Assembly (NCBI GenBank): GCA_949825025.1
Contig: OX463778.1
Location: 14,842,171 to 14,906,170, forward strand
Length of the DNA: 64,000 nucleotides
Direction: 5' to 3'
DNA from: Siphlonurus alternatus
Taxonomy: Eukaryota > Arthropoda > Insecta > Ephemeroptera > Siphlonuridae
Within the stretch, counting starts at the first letter, position 1. Each line of letters begins with the position of its first letter. Of the stretch, positions 24,011 through 34,300 are shown piece by piece. The translations under genes and the position numbers were made by a program. Below the pieces are notes generated by a model. The model saw only the letters and a program-made list of their open reading frames with translations, was not told the DNA's origin and made no database searches.

Positions 24011-25596
24011 TGATATTCCCACACCTGCACGCAACAAGACAAGCACTGATTTAGTGCGAGCTCTCCATTGTTTATTGGCTGACTAAAGCAGTAAGCAACC
24101 ACAGTCAGCATGCAGAGGCTTTTAACGTTTCTCTCAACACAAAAATATAAGAAGAAGCAGCAGCTCCTGTTACTGTATTTATTATTAAATAAACACAAAC
24201 TAGAAAGGAAATAGACTAGTTTGTGTATGTGAGATATTTCAAACTTGATTGATCACATCTTTAACCCAAATCACGTTTTAATTTAATATGCCATTAAGGA
24301 AAGTTTAAATACAACAAGAAGTAGATATATATTATAGAAAAAAAAAATTAAAAGAAAAGTACTGTATATATTCTTCATGTGTAATTATTTTTTTAATAAT
24401 TCATTTAATAAAATAAAACAATACTTTATGATTTCTTTAGTGATAAAATAATAATAGTCAATCTTTCTTATTATTATAAAAAATTATATATATTATAAAC
24501 TTATTGTTTTTCATAAGAAATCATAATGACATCATCCTTTTAGCAATATATTATTATATTTACACAAGCTTCAAAACCAGGTCACTGGCCTCAAAATTGA
24601 TCAACTTACATTGCACTGTTACATCTGTAATAACTATAATGTATATATAAGGATAATATGTGGCGTTTAATACTTCCTTTAATTTATGGTGCTTGCTGTA
24701 CACTCTTTTATATACTCATAACGTGCCACTCAATACAACATTATAAAATTTCAGTCATCGCATCTGCTATTACGTCACATTAACTATCATGCTTCTATTA
24801 ATAGAAAAGTGAATGAATGGTGCTCATTTTAAGCATCAGTACGTTAAAGTTCCTTTGTTCATTCATAAATAATTTTTTTACTATATTAATATCAATTTAA
24901 TCGTTTATTATTATAATGACGTCATTATTAATAACTGTGAATTGAAGTATATAAATCAACTGGCAAATACACGATGGAATGTAATAATATAATGGACATA
25001 AGCTATAGTTTAAAAAGAACGAGGGATGGTTAGATATGGCGTGTTGAATATAACTGCAACATTATAAATTCTGCCGGAAACATAATATAGTGCTGTGGTG
25101 TTGGGGGCATGAATTTATGTCTTACAAGGAAGTGTATTCATAACTATCATGTATCCATACATGGTAAAACTACCTTATTAATAACAAATTGATACCCTTC
25201 AATTATTTACATCGTATAATAACAATTATTTATTATTATAAAAATGTAACATTTTTTTAATTAAAATTAAATTTTAATTTAGTGATGATTAAAATTTTTA
25301 TTTCATTACAACGATGGAATTTTAAATTTAGAAATATATGTGAATATTAAAAACCAATAAACATCAATTCTATACAATTGGTTATATATATTATAATAAC
25401 ATAATCAAATTGATAATATTTCATGAATGAAAACATGTAGGTACAAACGCAGGCCGATAAATTTAATGGTCATTACATATAGCAACAAGCCATTCAGGAT
25501 GTGACGCGCAGGTTGCCTACTTTACGGCGTCCCATATGTAAACTATATTGAAATCACCGCTGCTTAAGTATATGTGGAGATGAAAACTTATCAAAC
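24011..25596. other. A+T-rich stretch, no gene seen
   Basis: A further CRE octamer lies at 24917-24924. The minus frame 24004-24198 is unassigned. No element recognised. Confidence 0.65.
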
Positions 25597-25598
25597 TA

Positions 25599-25811
25599 CA
25601 GTCAAATTAATTTGATATTCCTTCCGGAAGTAACCAGAAGTATAAAGTTTGCAGCTCTTCTGTTTGTAATTTAGTTTTGAAATTTAACAGAGTGGTTTGA
25701 AGTAGAAGTATTTACGTATGTGTAAAATTATAAATCTGAAACATGAATAGGAAGACCAGAAACCTTACGCTTCCGGCTACTTCCGGAGGGAATATCATAT
25801 AAATTTGACTG
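25599..25811. mobile_element. Tc1/mariner-type MITE, copy A
   Basis: The termini are CAGTCAAATTAATTTGATA (25599) and the complement TATCATATAAATTTGACTG ending at 25811, both flanked by TA (25597-25598, 25812-25813). The inner arms carry CCTTCCGGAAGTAACC and GGCTACTTCCGGAGGG, each containing an ETS-type CCGGAAGT site (25624-25631; 25779-25786 on the other strand). No transposase frame; it would need one in trans. Related copies are at 25814-26028 and 53755-53965. Confidence 0.85.
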
Positions 25812-25813
25812 TA

Positions 25814-26028
25814 TAGTTTAATAAATGCAAGATTACCACCGGATGTAGTCGGAATTGCGAGTTTTCTGGACTTTCTAATTCAGTTTTGAACCTGAAATTT
25901 TGCACAGAGAGGTTTATATTATGGATTTCCACCTCTCTGGAAAATCTTGGAGTTTTCATGCTCATAGTTCAGCCAAAATCCTTCCACTTCCGGCTACTTC
26001 AGGTGGTAGTCTTACATTTTTTGAACTG
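25814..26028. mobile_element. Tc1/mariner-type MITE, copy B, abutting copy A
   Basis: The left end TAGTTTAATAAATGCAAGAT (25814) matches in complement the right end ending CATTTTTTGAACTG (26028), and the match continues through TACCACCGGATGTAGTCGGA against its partner at about 25987-26012. It is flanked by the TA shared with copy A (25812-25813) and by TA at 26029-26030. ACTTCCGG is present at 25986-25993. The terminal bases differ from copy A, so it is a related but distinct subfamily. Confidence 0.75.
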
Positions 26029-26030
26029 TA

Positions 26031-26600
26031 TAATGCTAACAAAAACTTCGTTGTTCTCATATGGTAATGCTGACTGCCGGTCACTAAAATGCATCCATTA
26101 CAAAATTGATGCGTATATTGAAGAGCGAATAAATGTAATGTAATCAAATATTTAAATTGTAATGTCTTGACACAAAAGACAGTCTCCTGCGATGTAGAAT
26201 GCCTTACTTGACAGTTCAAGTTTATTTAGTTCGTGTAAATATGAGTGAGTCAATGCTCTTTTTTTGTTAAGTCGCACTACATTATATAATATGTTTATTA
26301 TTCGTATATATATCAAAATACTTGTTTTTACTTACCATGTAAATAAATTATATTCGTTTAAAATTTTATTTATTCTTTCTTTAATGTTATAATTTCAAGG
26401 AAACTATTTTTTCTGTCATATGTTGTATTATGTACTGTACGCGGTATATAAAGTCACAAAATAAATCCGATAAATCGTAGATTTGCGTGGAATTTAAAAT
26501 TGAACAAAAATATACCCGCACGATATGGAATTCTCTCGTTTTTTTATGCTATAATTATATTTCCCATGATCGTTATTGCAAATATATGCAATGAATCTCA
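26031..26600. other. A+T-rich stretch, no gene seen
   Basis: The frames at 25886-26143 (+) and 25962-26219 (-) overlap MITE copy B and are incidental. Nothing else noticed. Confidence 0.6.
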
Positions 26601-26606
26601 GTATAT

Positions 26607-26888
26607 ATGTTGGTACGGGTACAGAGCATCATCATAGAGGCTGTGCGCATTATGCTCTTCTTGTATGAAAAGAATAGCTATGGACAGAACCGGTTCCTCT
26701 CACGGCAGAATGAGTCCCTTGCAGAATCGAGAAAGAAAGCAGTGCTGGCTGCAAAAACGTGTGCCCGGCGCCACAACATGTGGCACCTCCTAAATGACCG
26801 AGCACCGGGTCACGTACCGACCTTCCCAGCATTCCCCGCGGTCTTAAAAACACGTAATGTTAATGGGAGGAAATTATTCTTTATGTAA
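26607..26888 (+). other. Unassigned 93-codon open frame in a G+C-richer patch
   Basis: The frame crosses a balanced-composition patch (26635-26850). Its middle is rich in charged and polar residues (SRQNESLAESRKKAVLAAKT), then RRHNMWHLLNDRAPGH. I recognise no family. A competing 67-codon frame lies on the other strand, and no exon boundary or partner is evident. It may be a decayed repeat or an isolated exon. Confidence 0.2.
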
Positions 26889-26983
26889 TAAATGATGCTT
26901 AAGTTAAAATAATTTTGTAAAAATACATTAAAAAGGTATAATAATATTTTTTATTTACTTTTGCGATGGTATTTTTTTTTTAA

Positions 26984-26992
26984 TTATATTAT
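26984..26992. repeat. 9-bp target-site duplication, left
   Basis: TTATATTAT immediately precedes the foldback element and is repeated exactly at 29566-29574. Confidence 0.9.
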
Positions 26993-27294
26993 GGCCCCAG
27001 AGAATTGGTCCGAAGAGGAATTGGTCCGAAAAGTAATTGGTCCGAAAAAGAGGCGGTGCCAACGAGGAGTGGGGGGTTCTTAAAAACGTGTCAGATAAAA
27101 GTGGCAACGCTGCAAACGATTCGGACCAATTCCGCTTTCGGACCATTTCCTCTAAATATGATTTTTGTTTAATTTTGGTAGCATTACAAAGTGTAATCAG
27201 TTATCATTTTAAAAATGCAGTTAACTACTAAAAGTGCATTTATTGCAAATTGCAAACACTAACTTTATTTTAAAAAAGACGGCCAAAAGAAGGC
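26993..27294. repeat. Foldback element, outer left inverted repeat
   Basis: Three AATTGGTCCGAA-type cores lie at the tip, then GAGGCGGTGCCAACGAGGAG. Two cores in opposite orientation (TTCGGACCAATTCC and a variant, about 27119-27152) follow, then a unique A+T-rich segment ending at GGCCAAAAGAAGGCGAAG. By eye it differs from the complementary right copy (29264-29565) at only a few positions. Confidence 0.9.
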
Positions 27295-27897
27295 GAAGAA
27301 TTGGTCCGAAAGGGGAATTGGTCCGAAAGCTTTAATATATCAATTAAGAGGAATTGGTCCGAAAGGGGAATTGGTCCGAAAGCTTTAATATATCAATTAA
27401 GAGGAATTGGTCCGAAAGCTTTATAATATCAATAAAGAGGAATTGGTCCGAAAGCTTTATAATGTCAATTAAGAGGAATTGGTCCGAAAGCTTTATAATA
27501 TCAAGAAAGAAGAATTGGTCCGAAAGCTTTATAATATCAATAAAGAGGAATTGGTCCGAAAGCTTTATAATGTCAATTAAGAGGAATTGGTCCGAAAGCT
27601 TTATAATATCAAGAAAGAAGAATTGGTCCGAAAGCTTTATAATATCAATAAAGAGGAATTGGTCCGAAAGCTTTATTACCTCAATATAGAGGAATTGGTC
27701 CGAAAGCTTTATAATGTCAATTAAGAGGAATTGGTCCGAAAGCTTTATAATGTCAATTAAGAGGAATTGGTCCGAAAGCTTTATAATATCAAGAAAGAGG
27801 AATTGGTCCGAAATTTTTATAATGTCAATTAAGAGGAATTGGTCCGAAAGGTTTATTATATCAATATAGAGGAATTGGTCCGAAAGGTTTATTATAT
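27295..27897 (+). repeat. Foldback element, left 36-bp tandem array
   Basis: Eighteen GGTCCG cores are counted. The consensus unit is GGAATTGGTCCGAAAGC followed by TTTATAATATCAATAAAGA. The AT half varies in a fixed order (AATATCAATAAAG, AATGTCAATTAAG, AATATCAAGAAAG), giving a 108-bp three-unit higher-order repeat seen twice. A 53-bp duplicated starter unit at 27295-27402 is not doubled in the right arm. Confidence 0.92.
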
Positions 27898-28620
27898 CAC
27901 AAACTAAAATATAAAATGAAATTTTATGACAATATTTTATGATAAAAAATTAATAATATGGAATAAGGGTGGAATTCAAAATTGCTAAAAAATCACTTCA
28001 GTCATGATATCAATGTAATTTTTGGACACAGTGATATTTTTGTAAATATTATTCAAATTATTAAAATTCAGCTACACAAATAACAAGATTCTGTGGTATT
28101 AATTATATAACAAATTAGCATCCATCATTGTAATTTTTAGGGAAATCCTTAATCAATATAATTATGATGAATATAAAAATATGTAATTATTTTTAAAAAA
28201 ATTATACGTACTGTCCGTACTGATGACAGAAAAAGGTCAAAAAGCACATTGGAAATATTTAATTATTCAATTAAAGCATGTTGTCATTTGATGGACTATT
28301 ACATCTTGTCTTATTGGCTAAAAATATATTTAAAATGATTTTTTTAAACCTTTAATATTTTTTATGCAACTGCACAATTAAAAGATAACAACTTATTCTT
28401 CTTACTTAGTAAAATATTAAAAAATTGAAAACGAAGTCAAATCACCTCATACGTACATATTGAAAAAATTAAAAAATTAGTACGTGAAGAAATAATATAT
28501 AAACAGTTTTGCAGTTTTGTACTAGATCATTCTCTTTTTTTTAATCATGGGGTTTCAAACAAAAACAAACGAGCCTGCAGTGGCCTCCCCCACACCCCCA
28601 ATTTAAAATTAAAATATATG
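27898..28620. other. Foldback element, unique A+T-rich middle
   Basis: No open frame above 60 codons, no inverted structure and no similarity to transposases that I can see. This is presumably filler or a decayed relic. Confidence 0.7.
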
Positions 28621-29263
28621 GCAGATTCCTCTTTATTGATATATGAATAGTAAAGATTTCAGACGAATTCCCATTTCGGGCAGTTTCCTCTCTACTTATG
28701 AAATTAAATTTTAGGACAGATTCCCCTTTACTGATATAATAAAGCTTTCGGACGGATTCCCCATTCGGACCAATTCCTCTTAATTGACATTATAAAGCTT
28801 TCGGACCAACTCCTCTTAATTGATACATTAAAGCTTTCGGACCAATTCCTCTATATTGATGTAATAAAGCTTTCGGACCAATTCCTCTATTTTGACATTA
28901 TAAAGCTTTCGGACCAATTCCTCTATATTGAAGTAATAAAGCTTTCGGACCAATTCCTCTTTATTGATATTATAAAGCTTTCGGACATATTCTTCTTTCT
29001 TGATATTATAAAGCTTTCGGACCAATTCCTCTTAATTGACATTATAAAGCTTTCGGACCAATTCCTCTTTATTGATATTATAAAGCTTTCGGACCAATTC
29101 TTCTTTCTTGATATTATAAAGCTTTCGGACCAATTCCTCTTAATTGACATTATAAAGCTTTCGGACCAATTCCTCTTTATTGATATTATAAAGCTTTCGG
29201 ACCAATTCCTCTTAATTGATATATTAAAGCTTTCGGACCAATTCCCCTTTCGGACCAATTCTT
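28621..29263 (-). repeat. Foldback element, right tandem array with decayed inner edge
   Basis: About 15 recognisable units run on the minus strand from 29263 down to about 28760. Inward of that, about four degenerate units (cores such as CGGACGGATTCC, AGGACAGATTCC, CAGACGAATTCCC) fade into unique sequence near 28621. The outer units match the left array in order; the inner ones do not. Confidence 0.9.
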
Positions 29264-29565
29264 CGCCTTCTTTTGGCCGTCTTTTTTTAAATAAAGTTAG
29301 TGTTTGCAATTTGCAATAAATGCACTTTTAGTAGTTAACTGCATTTTTAAAATGATAACTGATTACACTTTGTAATGCTACCAAAATTAAACAAAAATCA
29401 TATTTAGAGGAAATGGTCCGAAAGCGGAATTGGTCCGAATCGTTTGCAGCGTTGCCACTTTTATCTGACACGTTTTTAAGAACCCCCACTCCTCGTTGGC
29501 ACCGCCTCTTTTTCGGACCAATTCCTTTTCGGACCAATTCCTCTTCGGACCAATTCCTAGGAGCC
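29264..29565. repeat. Foldback element, outer right inverted repeat
   Basis: Near-identical complement of 26993-27294. Differences are a few single bases and one G in a G-run. Confidence 0.9.
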
Positions 29566-29574
29566 TTATATTAT
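29566..29574. repeat. 9-bp target-site duplication, right
   Basis: TTATATTAT, an exact copy of 26984-26992. Confidence 0.9.
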
Positions 29575-29623
29575 ACTCTATTATAGTGCAGTTTCTAGAT
29601 ATATTATGCTTTTAAATATTTAG

Positions 29624-29627
<4 letters not shown>

Positions 29628-29683
<56 letters not shown>
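29628..29683. repeat. (TA)n microsatellite
   Basis: About 28 TA units, close to the foldback insertion. Confidence 0.95.
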
Positions 29684-29686
<3 letters not shown>

Positions 29687-31043
29687 TGACATAAGAGCCA
29701 TTGTTATCAGTTTCTTATCTGTATATGACCCTTCAAGAAAAAGGAATCTACTTAATTTTGACAACAAGCATCACAAAAAAAAAAAATGTATGTGGAATAT
29801 ATTCTATATATTTGTGCGATTTCTGATTTTTTTCTATACTGATGACTGCACATAAGTGATATACCGGTACTGTATGTAAACAATGGCCAGAATATTTGCC
29901 CAAGTGCTCGCAGGGGCCTCATTTCGCGATTAAACTACTGCGGATTTCCTGTCATTGCGATTTGCAAGTGGAAAAATAATTGTCAGCCCTCCTACACTAT
30001 AATAATACAAGAGACAAAATTTGCGATTGTTTATACCAAAACTTGTTTAAAACTTTTACCGCAATGTAACTAACACTGTATAACATAAATATAGTATTTA
30101 AAAAACAAGTTTTTATTATATATTTTTTAGGAAACATTATTTATACTTCTTGACTTTGGTATTATAAGTATACAAAAAAAAAAGTTACGTTAACTTAATA
30201 CTTTTTAAAAGAATTTCCTTAATATACAATAACATATGGTATAGTAATTTATTATAAATTTTTTCTTATATTACAAAATTTTGGGTATTTCTGTTAAAAT
30301 ATCAGCAAATATTTTTTTAAAACATTCCTAGTTCGTCTGCTATATAAAAGTAGCTCGGCGCCATTGCAGTGGTGGGTCTCGCCTGGCGCCTGGGGCTTCC
30401 GTAATACCAGCAGCAAATCTAAGACTAAGTGAACCACTAATAATTGTTTTTATATAACAGCCCCCAGATATTATAGTTTAAAGTAGTCTTTAATAAAAAA
30501 AAAACAGGAAATACTTTAATACCGCAGATAAATGTTTACTAAAAGTATATATTATTTCGAGTATGAGGAATACATTATATTTTATTGATATTTTTCTATG
30601 TTAATTTCATCTCTAATATAATCATTTATAAAAAATTGATTTTTTTTTCAATATCAATTTTTTTAATATTAAATTTCACTATAATCTTCTTTACTCTCCT
30701 GTCTAGTAATATAGTATATTATACACAGATTGAACGTTAATAATCTCTGGCTGACGAACAGATTAGGTTCGACTAATTATTTTGTGGCGGTGGTGTTACT
30801 CGTGATGGCACGGCGATAGCCCCCCTTTCCCCCTCTCTTAACATGACACGAGTCCCGTTGTTTGACGTCATTTTTGCAATACATTTACACAGCAGTGACA
30901 AAACACTGTCTCAAAGCAATAACAACTGGATTAACATTTTTTTATTATAAGTATTTTTATAAACATATTATTCAAAAACTGTCTATATTCCTAAAACGGA
31001 TCATGATCAACCTAAGGCGATAATACATCCTTTTAAAAAAAAT

Positions 31044-31046
<3 letters not shown>
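29684..31046. other. A+T-rich stretch, no gene seen
   Basis: A TATATAAAAG at 30341-30350 is followed by a short G+C-rich patch (30354-30412), which is the spacing of a TATA promoter, but no transcript-like sequence follows. A CRE octamer lies at 30863-30870 beside a CpG-containing patch at 30770-30860. Confidence 0.55.
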
Positions 31047-31096
<50 letters not shown>

Positions 31097-31116
31097 TATA
31101 TATATATATATATATA
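31047..31116. repeat. (TA)n microsatellite with one interruption
   Basis: TA repeats broken by AAT near 31092-31094. Confidence 0.95.
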
Positions 31117-31529
31117 CAAAAAGTGCTCATTCTCAATTTAAAATTTATATTTAGCTAACAATTTAACCTCAATTCCATAAAAGAACATTTCTACTTTTTT
31201 TTATACAATATTTTGTTGATCAAAACATGTTTTTGTGCCATTAATTAATATGTTTTTGACGTTTTCTAAAAGAAATATTTAAAAATAAATATATTTTATA
31301 CTTTTATGGTACTATCTAAATCTTCTTAAAAAAATTGGAAAATAATAAAGTTTTATAAAATGTCAATGTAAAACATTTATTTGTGATGTAAGACAACTGA
31401 TTACAGTATGTACAAATTTAGAAACTACAAGGTAAGCATTGTAAACATAATATATGAATTCATATAATTTGACATTAATTGCATTATTTTTTTTTCAAAC
31501 TCTTCCAAAATATAAAAAAAATGATTGTA
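31117..31529. other. A+T-rich stretch, no gene seen
   Basis: No structure noticed. Confidence 0.65.
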
Positions 31530-31654
31530 CACTCGTCGCCTTGGAAAATTTCTGACTTGCAGCCTGTTAATCACCATGCCCTTATTATACGTTAATATTA
31601 CGTGGCATGGTGATTAACAAGGCTGCAAAGGGAAATTTTCTAAAGTTTTATGTG
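31530..31654. mobile_element. Palindromic MITE, CACTCGTC family, copy 1
   Basis: It starts CACTCGTCGCCTTGGAAAAT after a TA. The inner arms TTAATCACCATGCC and GGCATGGTGATTAA are perfect complements, with GGAAAATTT/AAATTTTC further out. The right tip has diverged. The loop is A+T-rich. The same family occurs at 48939-49056. Confidence 0.85.
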
Positions 31655-31745
31655 TTGTTTATTTCTTTACATATTCATTTATTGGTTTCTTTGTTTGTTT
31701 ATTATTTGTTTTGTTTATAGATTTATTTATACTATTTTATACTCT
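31655..31745. other. TTTG/TTTA-rich low-complexity sequence
   Basis: Short repeats of TTTGTTTAT type; no gene. Confidence 0.6.
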
Positions 31746-32010
31746 TTTCCAAAATGAGTTCCGCCCTCACAAGCCGAAACGTTCGCCACGTGACGTCACA
31801 CCTTGCCCCCGTGGTCCACACTTTATCCGCGAGATTCTCACGCGACGGTTGAAAACATTGAGGAAGACGGAATCTTGATTCGCGGAGGAGGGGTAACATC
31901 ACGCTGCTTGTTTCTCGAGGAAAATTAACAAATTAAAAGAAACGTCGCCTCGGGCCCAGCAGACATCCTCGCTTGAAATGGCCAGAGGTCGCCGCGTTAG
32001 ACGGCTCATT
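31746..32010. promoter_or_regulatory. CpG-rich island with overlapping E-box and CRE
   Basis: CACGTG (31787-31792) overlaps TGACGTCA (31791-31798). The island also has CGCGAGATTCTCACGCGA (near 31829-31846) and many CpGs. No open frame of note and no recognised repeat. It could be a promoter or enhancer; this is unproven. Confidence 0.3.
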
Positions 32011-32590
32011 ATACTACCTTTCAGACTTAATGTATTATGCCAAATGTTCAGCAAAAGGTTTACAAGAAAGTGAAGAAAATTTCGCGACGGACAAAAGACC
32101 GGTCCTTGAAAATGTTAACTAATAAACAGTAGCATTTTAGTTGCTTTTCAAAAAATGAGTACATTGACGTCATAGATCTTATCGATATGCAATTGAAGTT
32201 TTTTGTCAAACTGGTAACAAGTAACGGGATATACTTCGTATACGTTTTATTTCTCACCTTTTAAGATCAATTTTGATCACATTATATACTGTATACGTAA
32301 TGATGTCTCTAAAGCAGTCTATTTTCTTTAGCATAAATTTTTGATGCAACATACACCTTTGGTTAGTCGAAACGTTGCCCATTTGTAGTGGACATGTAGG
32401 GAATTTATATTTGGGACCCATGGCATAAAAACTTGTACGTATCGATGAAATAAATAGCTGTCAAAACGGGAGGGATAACATTCTAGCAAATATTATAATA
32501 GCTTTTAAAAGAAAATAAATTTTATTTTAATTAAACTTGAACTCCTAAAAATTATACTCATTTAAATAAAAAATTGTCCATACCCCTTTA
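32011..32590. other. A+T-rich stretch, no gene seen
   Basis: CRE octamer at 32165-32172. The minus frame 32060-32257 is unassigned. Confidence 0.6.
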
Positions 32591-32593
32591 TTA

Positions 32594-32633
32594 GGGGAGG
32601 GGGGAGGGGCGGGGGAGAAGGGGGCTGCGACTT
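32594..32633 (+). other. G-run cluster with quadruplex potential
   Basis: Five G runs of at least four bases separated by one to five bases (GGGGAGGGGGGAGGGGCGGG and onward). This satisfies the usual four-run rule for a G-quadruplex on the plus strand. Confidence 0.7.
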
Positions 32634-33971
32634 TTATCCGTTCCTGATTTGACAGCCTCTATTCCAAAAGCGAATTCTGTCAATTTGCTGCTGATGAAAT
32701 GGAATTTTTCATGCAGTTGATTCTAGAGATATACTCCGTACATCACTTCCTCAGGTGCACACCTAAAATGAGACTGACATAAGAATCACTCTTGATATAG
32801 ATTTCTTTTTTTTCTTTTTAATTGGCCATCCTTTAATAGTAGGACATCTGATTGACATGCGACCTGCTGTCTTCGAGCATATGCGCGCGCACCCTAGCGT
32901 GACAAGCCTAGCATGTTAGATTGTACATATAAAAAAACTCAAGGTGTGAAAATTCCTTCTGCTTGTCACAAGTAAAATTAAGTTATCAGAACCTAGTAAA
33001 GGAATTCACATTAATTTCTTTAATTTGATGGCATTAGTATGTTTTTTTCTTTAAAAGAAATATTTTAATGTCTTCTTCTTCTGCAAACTTATATTTTTAT
33101 AAAAATAGTTGTTCCGCTTGTCTTTTAATACAGCAGGTGTCCTTATATACAATTATTTTTTATATCATTAGGAAGTTCTTAATAACATAGACTCTATATA
33201 ACGAAAAAATTTGCATTTGATTAAGAGGCATGAAAATATATTATTAATTGAGTTCTATAACATAATAATGGGAAAAAATTATTCACTCATGTAATACTAA
33301 AAAAAAAATATAACATTACAAATTGTTAAGAAACTTATGAACAAAAAAAAATAGAAGGATGGGAGGCAGTAAAATAATAATAGTAATAACTTAGACCATA
33401 AAATTTATTTTTCTACTTCTTATCACATTTCTTATACACTCAAATTAAAACTAATATCTTTATTCCAACAGCAGCTAGTTTAATATATACAGAGATTTTA
33501 TACACACAATAAACTTGATACATTATCATAAATATTGCGGTAAAAACTTTAAGGTAATTATTTAAATACAAACAACATCAACAAGAATAAAAATTACCAT
33601 GCTTATACTATTACTGATATTATATATTTGAAAGAGGTGGAGAATGGCTTAATTTTTTGTTGACATTTGAAAGTATCTTACACTTCAACAAAATTAAGAT
33701 CAGGGTTATACTTATAAGAATCCATCCATCCCAATGGAGCAGAGCCCTGATTAAGATGCGATAATCGGAAGTATAGATCTTACAATTGTTAGAAATATCT
33801 TATGTGTATAAAATATTATAAAAGATATAAGGTAGATTTTTCAACATTGACTCTTGTAAAATGATTGTTGATAACAATGATAACGCTTGTAAACATAGGA
33901 TTCTTTTTTTCAAATTTCAACTATTGTTATAGTGTAAGGACTGATGAAATTTAATTTATTTTTGTTAGGAG
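32634..33971. other. A+T-rich stretch, no gene seen
   Basis: No recognised element. A small alternating ATGCGCGCGC lies near 32881-32890. Confidence 0.65.
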
Positions 33972-34062
33972 CAACAAAAGAAAGAAGGTTAACCAGGTTT
34001 TTTACTAACCACTAACCACGGTTAGAATGAGCCCAACTCACTGATTTCGGTTATTGCATGGT
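33972..34062. mobile_element. MITE fragment related to 59838-59971
   Basis: Shares AACCAGGTTTTTTACTAACC with ATCCAGCTTTCTCACTAACC of the copy at 59.8 kb, followed by ACCACGGTTAG and a matching AACTCACTGATTT-type stretch. The far end is replaced by SINE sequence. Confidence 0.55.
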
Positions 34063-34300
34063 TATGTTTCCATCCATGATATAATGAATCGGTTCTCCAG
34101 GCTTTGGACAAAACACTTTGGTACATTGATAAAAAGTAGAGGTGTCCGTCCTGACCGAGGTTTTCCACGGTTCCCTCATTCTCTCCTCAGCGAATGCTTG
34201 GACGTGTAACAGGCCTTTCCTTCCCTTTACCCAATACCCCGCTTCGAGGTTCAAGCTCATAGGCGTGTATCCTTGTTAAAAAAATAAATAAAAAAAAAAT
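34063..34300 (+). mobile_element. SINE copy sharing the body of 6282-6685
   Basis: GGTTCTCCAGGCTTTGGAC, then ACATTGATAAAAAG, then GTCCGTCCTGACCGAGGTTT and CCACGGTTCCCTC align in the same order with the body of the SINE at 6.3-6.7 kb. The tail is A-rich with two T or TAAAT breaks (34276-34300). I see no 5S-like head, so the copy is 5'-truncated or belongs to a subfamily with another head. The 5' boundary is uncertain, and no target duplication was found. The minus-strand frame across it is incidental. Confidence 0.75.

Larger units (their letters stand above)
26993..29565. mobile_element. Complete foldback (FB-like) DNA transposon, non-autonomous
   Basis: This 2573-bp element starts GGCCCCAGAGAATTGGTCC and ends with the complement of GGCTCCTAGGAATTGGTCC, between perfect 9-bp duplications. 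Each end is an inverted repeat of about 0.9 kb. It has an outer segment of about 300 bp that is almost identical between arms, then an array of 36-bp units built on AATTGGTCCGAA. A 0.72-kb A+T-rich middle (27898-28620) has no frame of useful length, so it lacks its own transposase. Tandem repeats inside long inverted repeats plus a 9-bp duplication is the architecture of Drosophila Foldback elements. Mutator-type elements also duplicate 9 bp, so the enzyme source is unresolved. In-frame 12-residue peptide repeats from the arrays follow from the 36-bp period and are not taken as protein. Confidence 0.93.

Noticed and set aside
27037..27231. Shared 64- to 69-codon frames in both foldback arms (27037-27231 and 29328-29537)
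   Set aside because: They are identical because the arms are inverted copies, and they are short with no family match.
27354..27689. 111-codon frame with 12-residue peptide repeats (NWSESFIISIKR type), and the 128- and 65-codon frames on the other arm
   Set aside because: The frames are open only because the 36-bp unit is a multiple of three and lacks stops. The arrays lie in non-coding inverted repeats, and the same DNA is open in more than one frame.
27295..27897. CRISPR-like appearance (36-bp period with conserved and variable halves)
   Set aside because: The variable halves come in only a few recurring types, the array is mirrored in an inverted repeat with target duplication, and the host is eukaryotic. 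It is a transposon array.
30341..30350. TATA box core promoter
   Set aside because: TATATAAAAG is expected often in such A+T-rich DNA, and no exon, initiator or downstream frame supports it.
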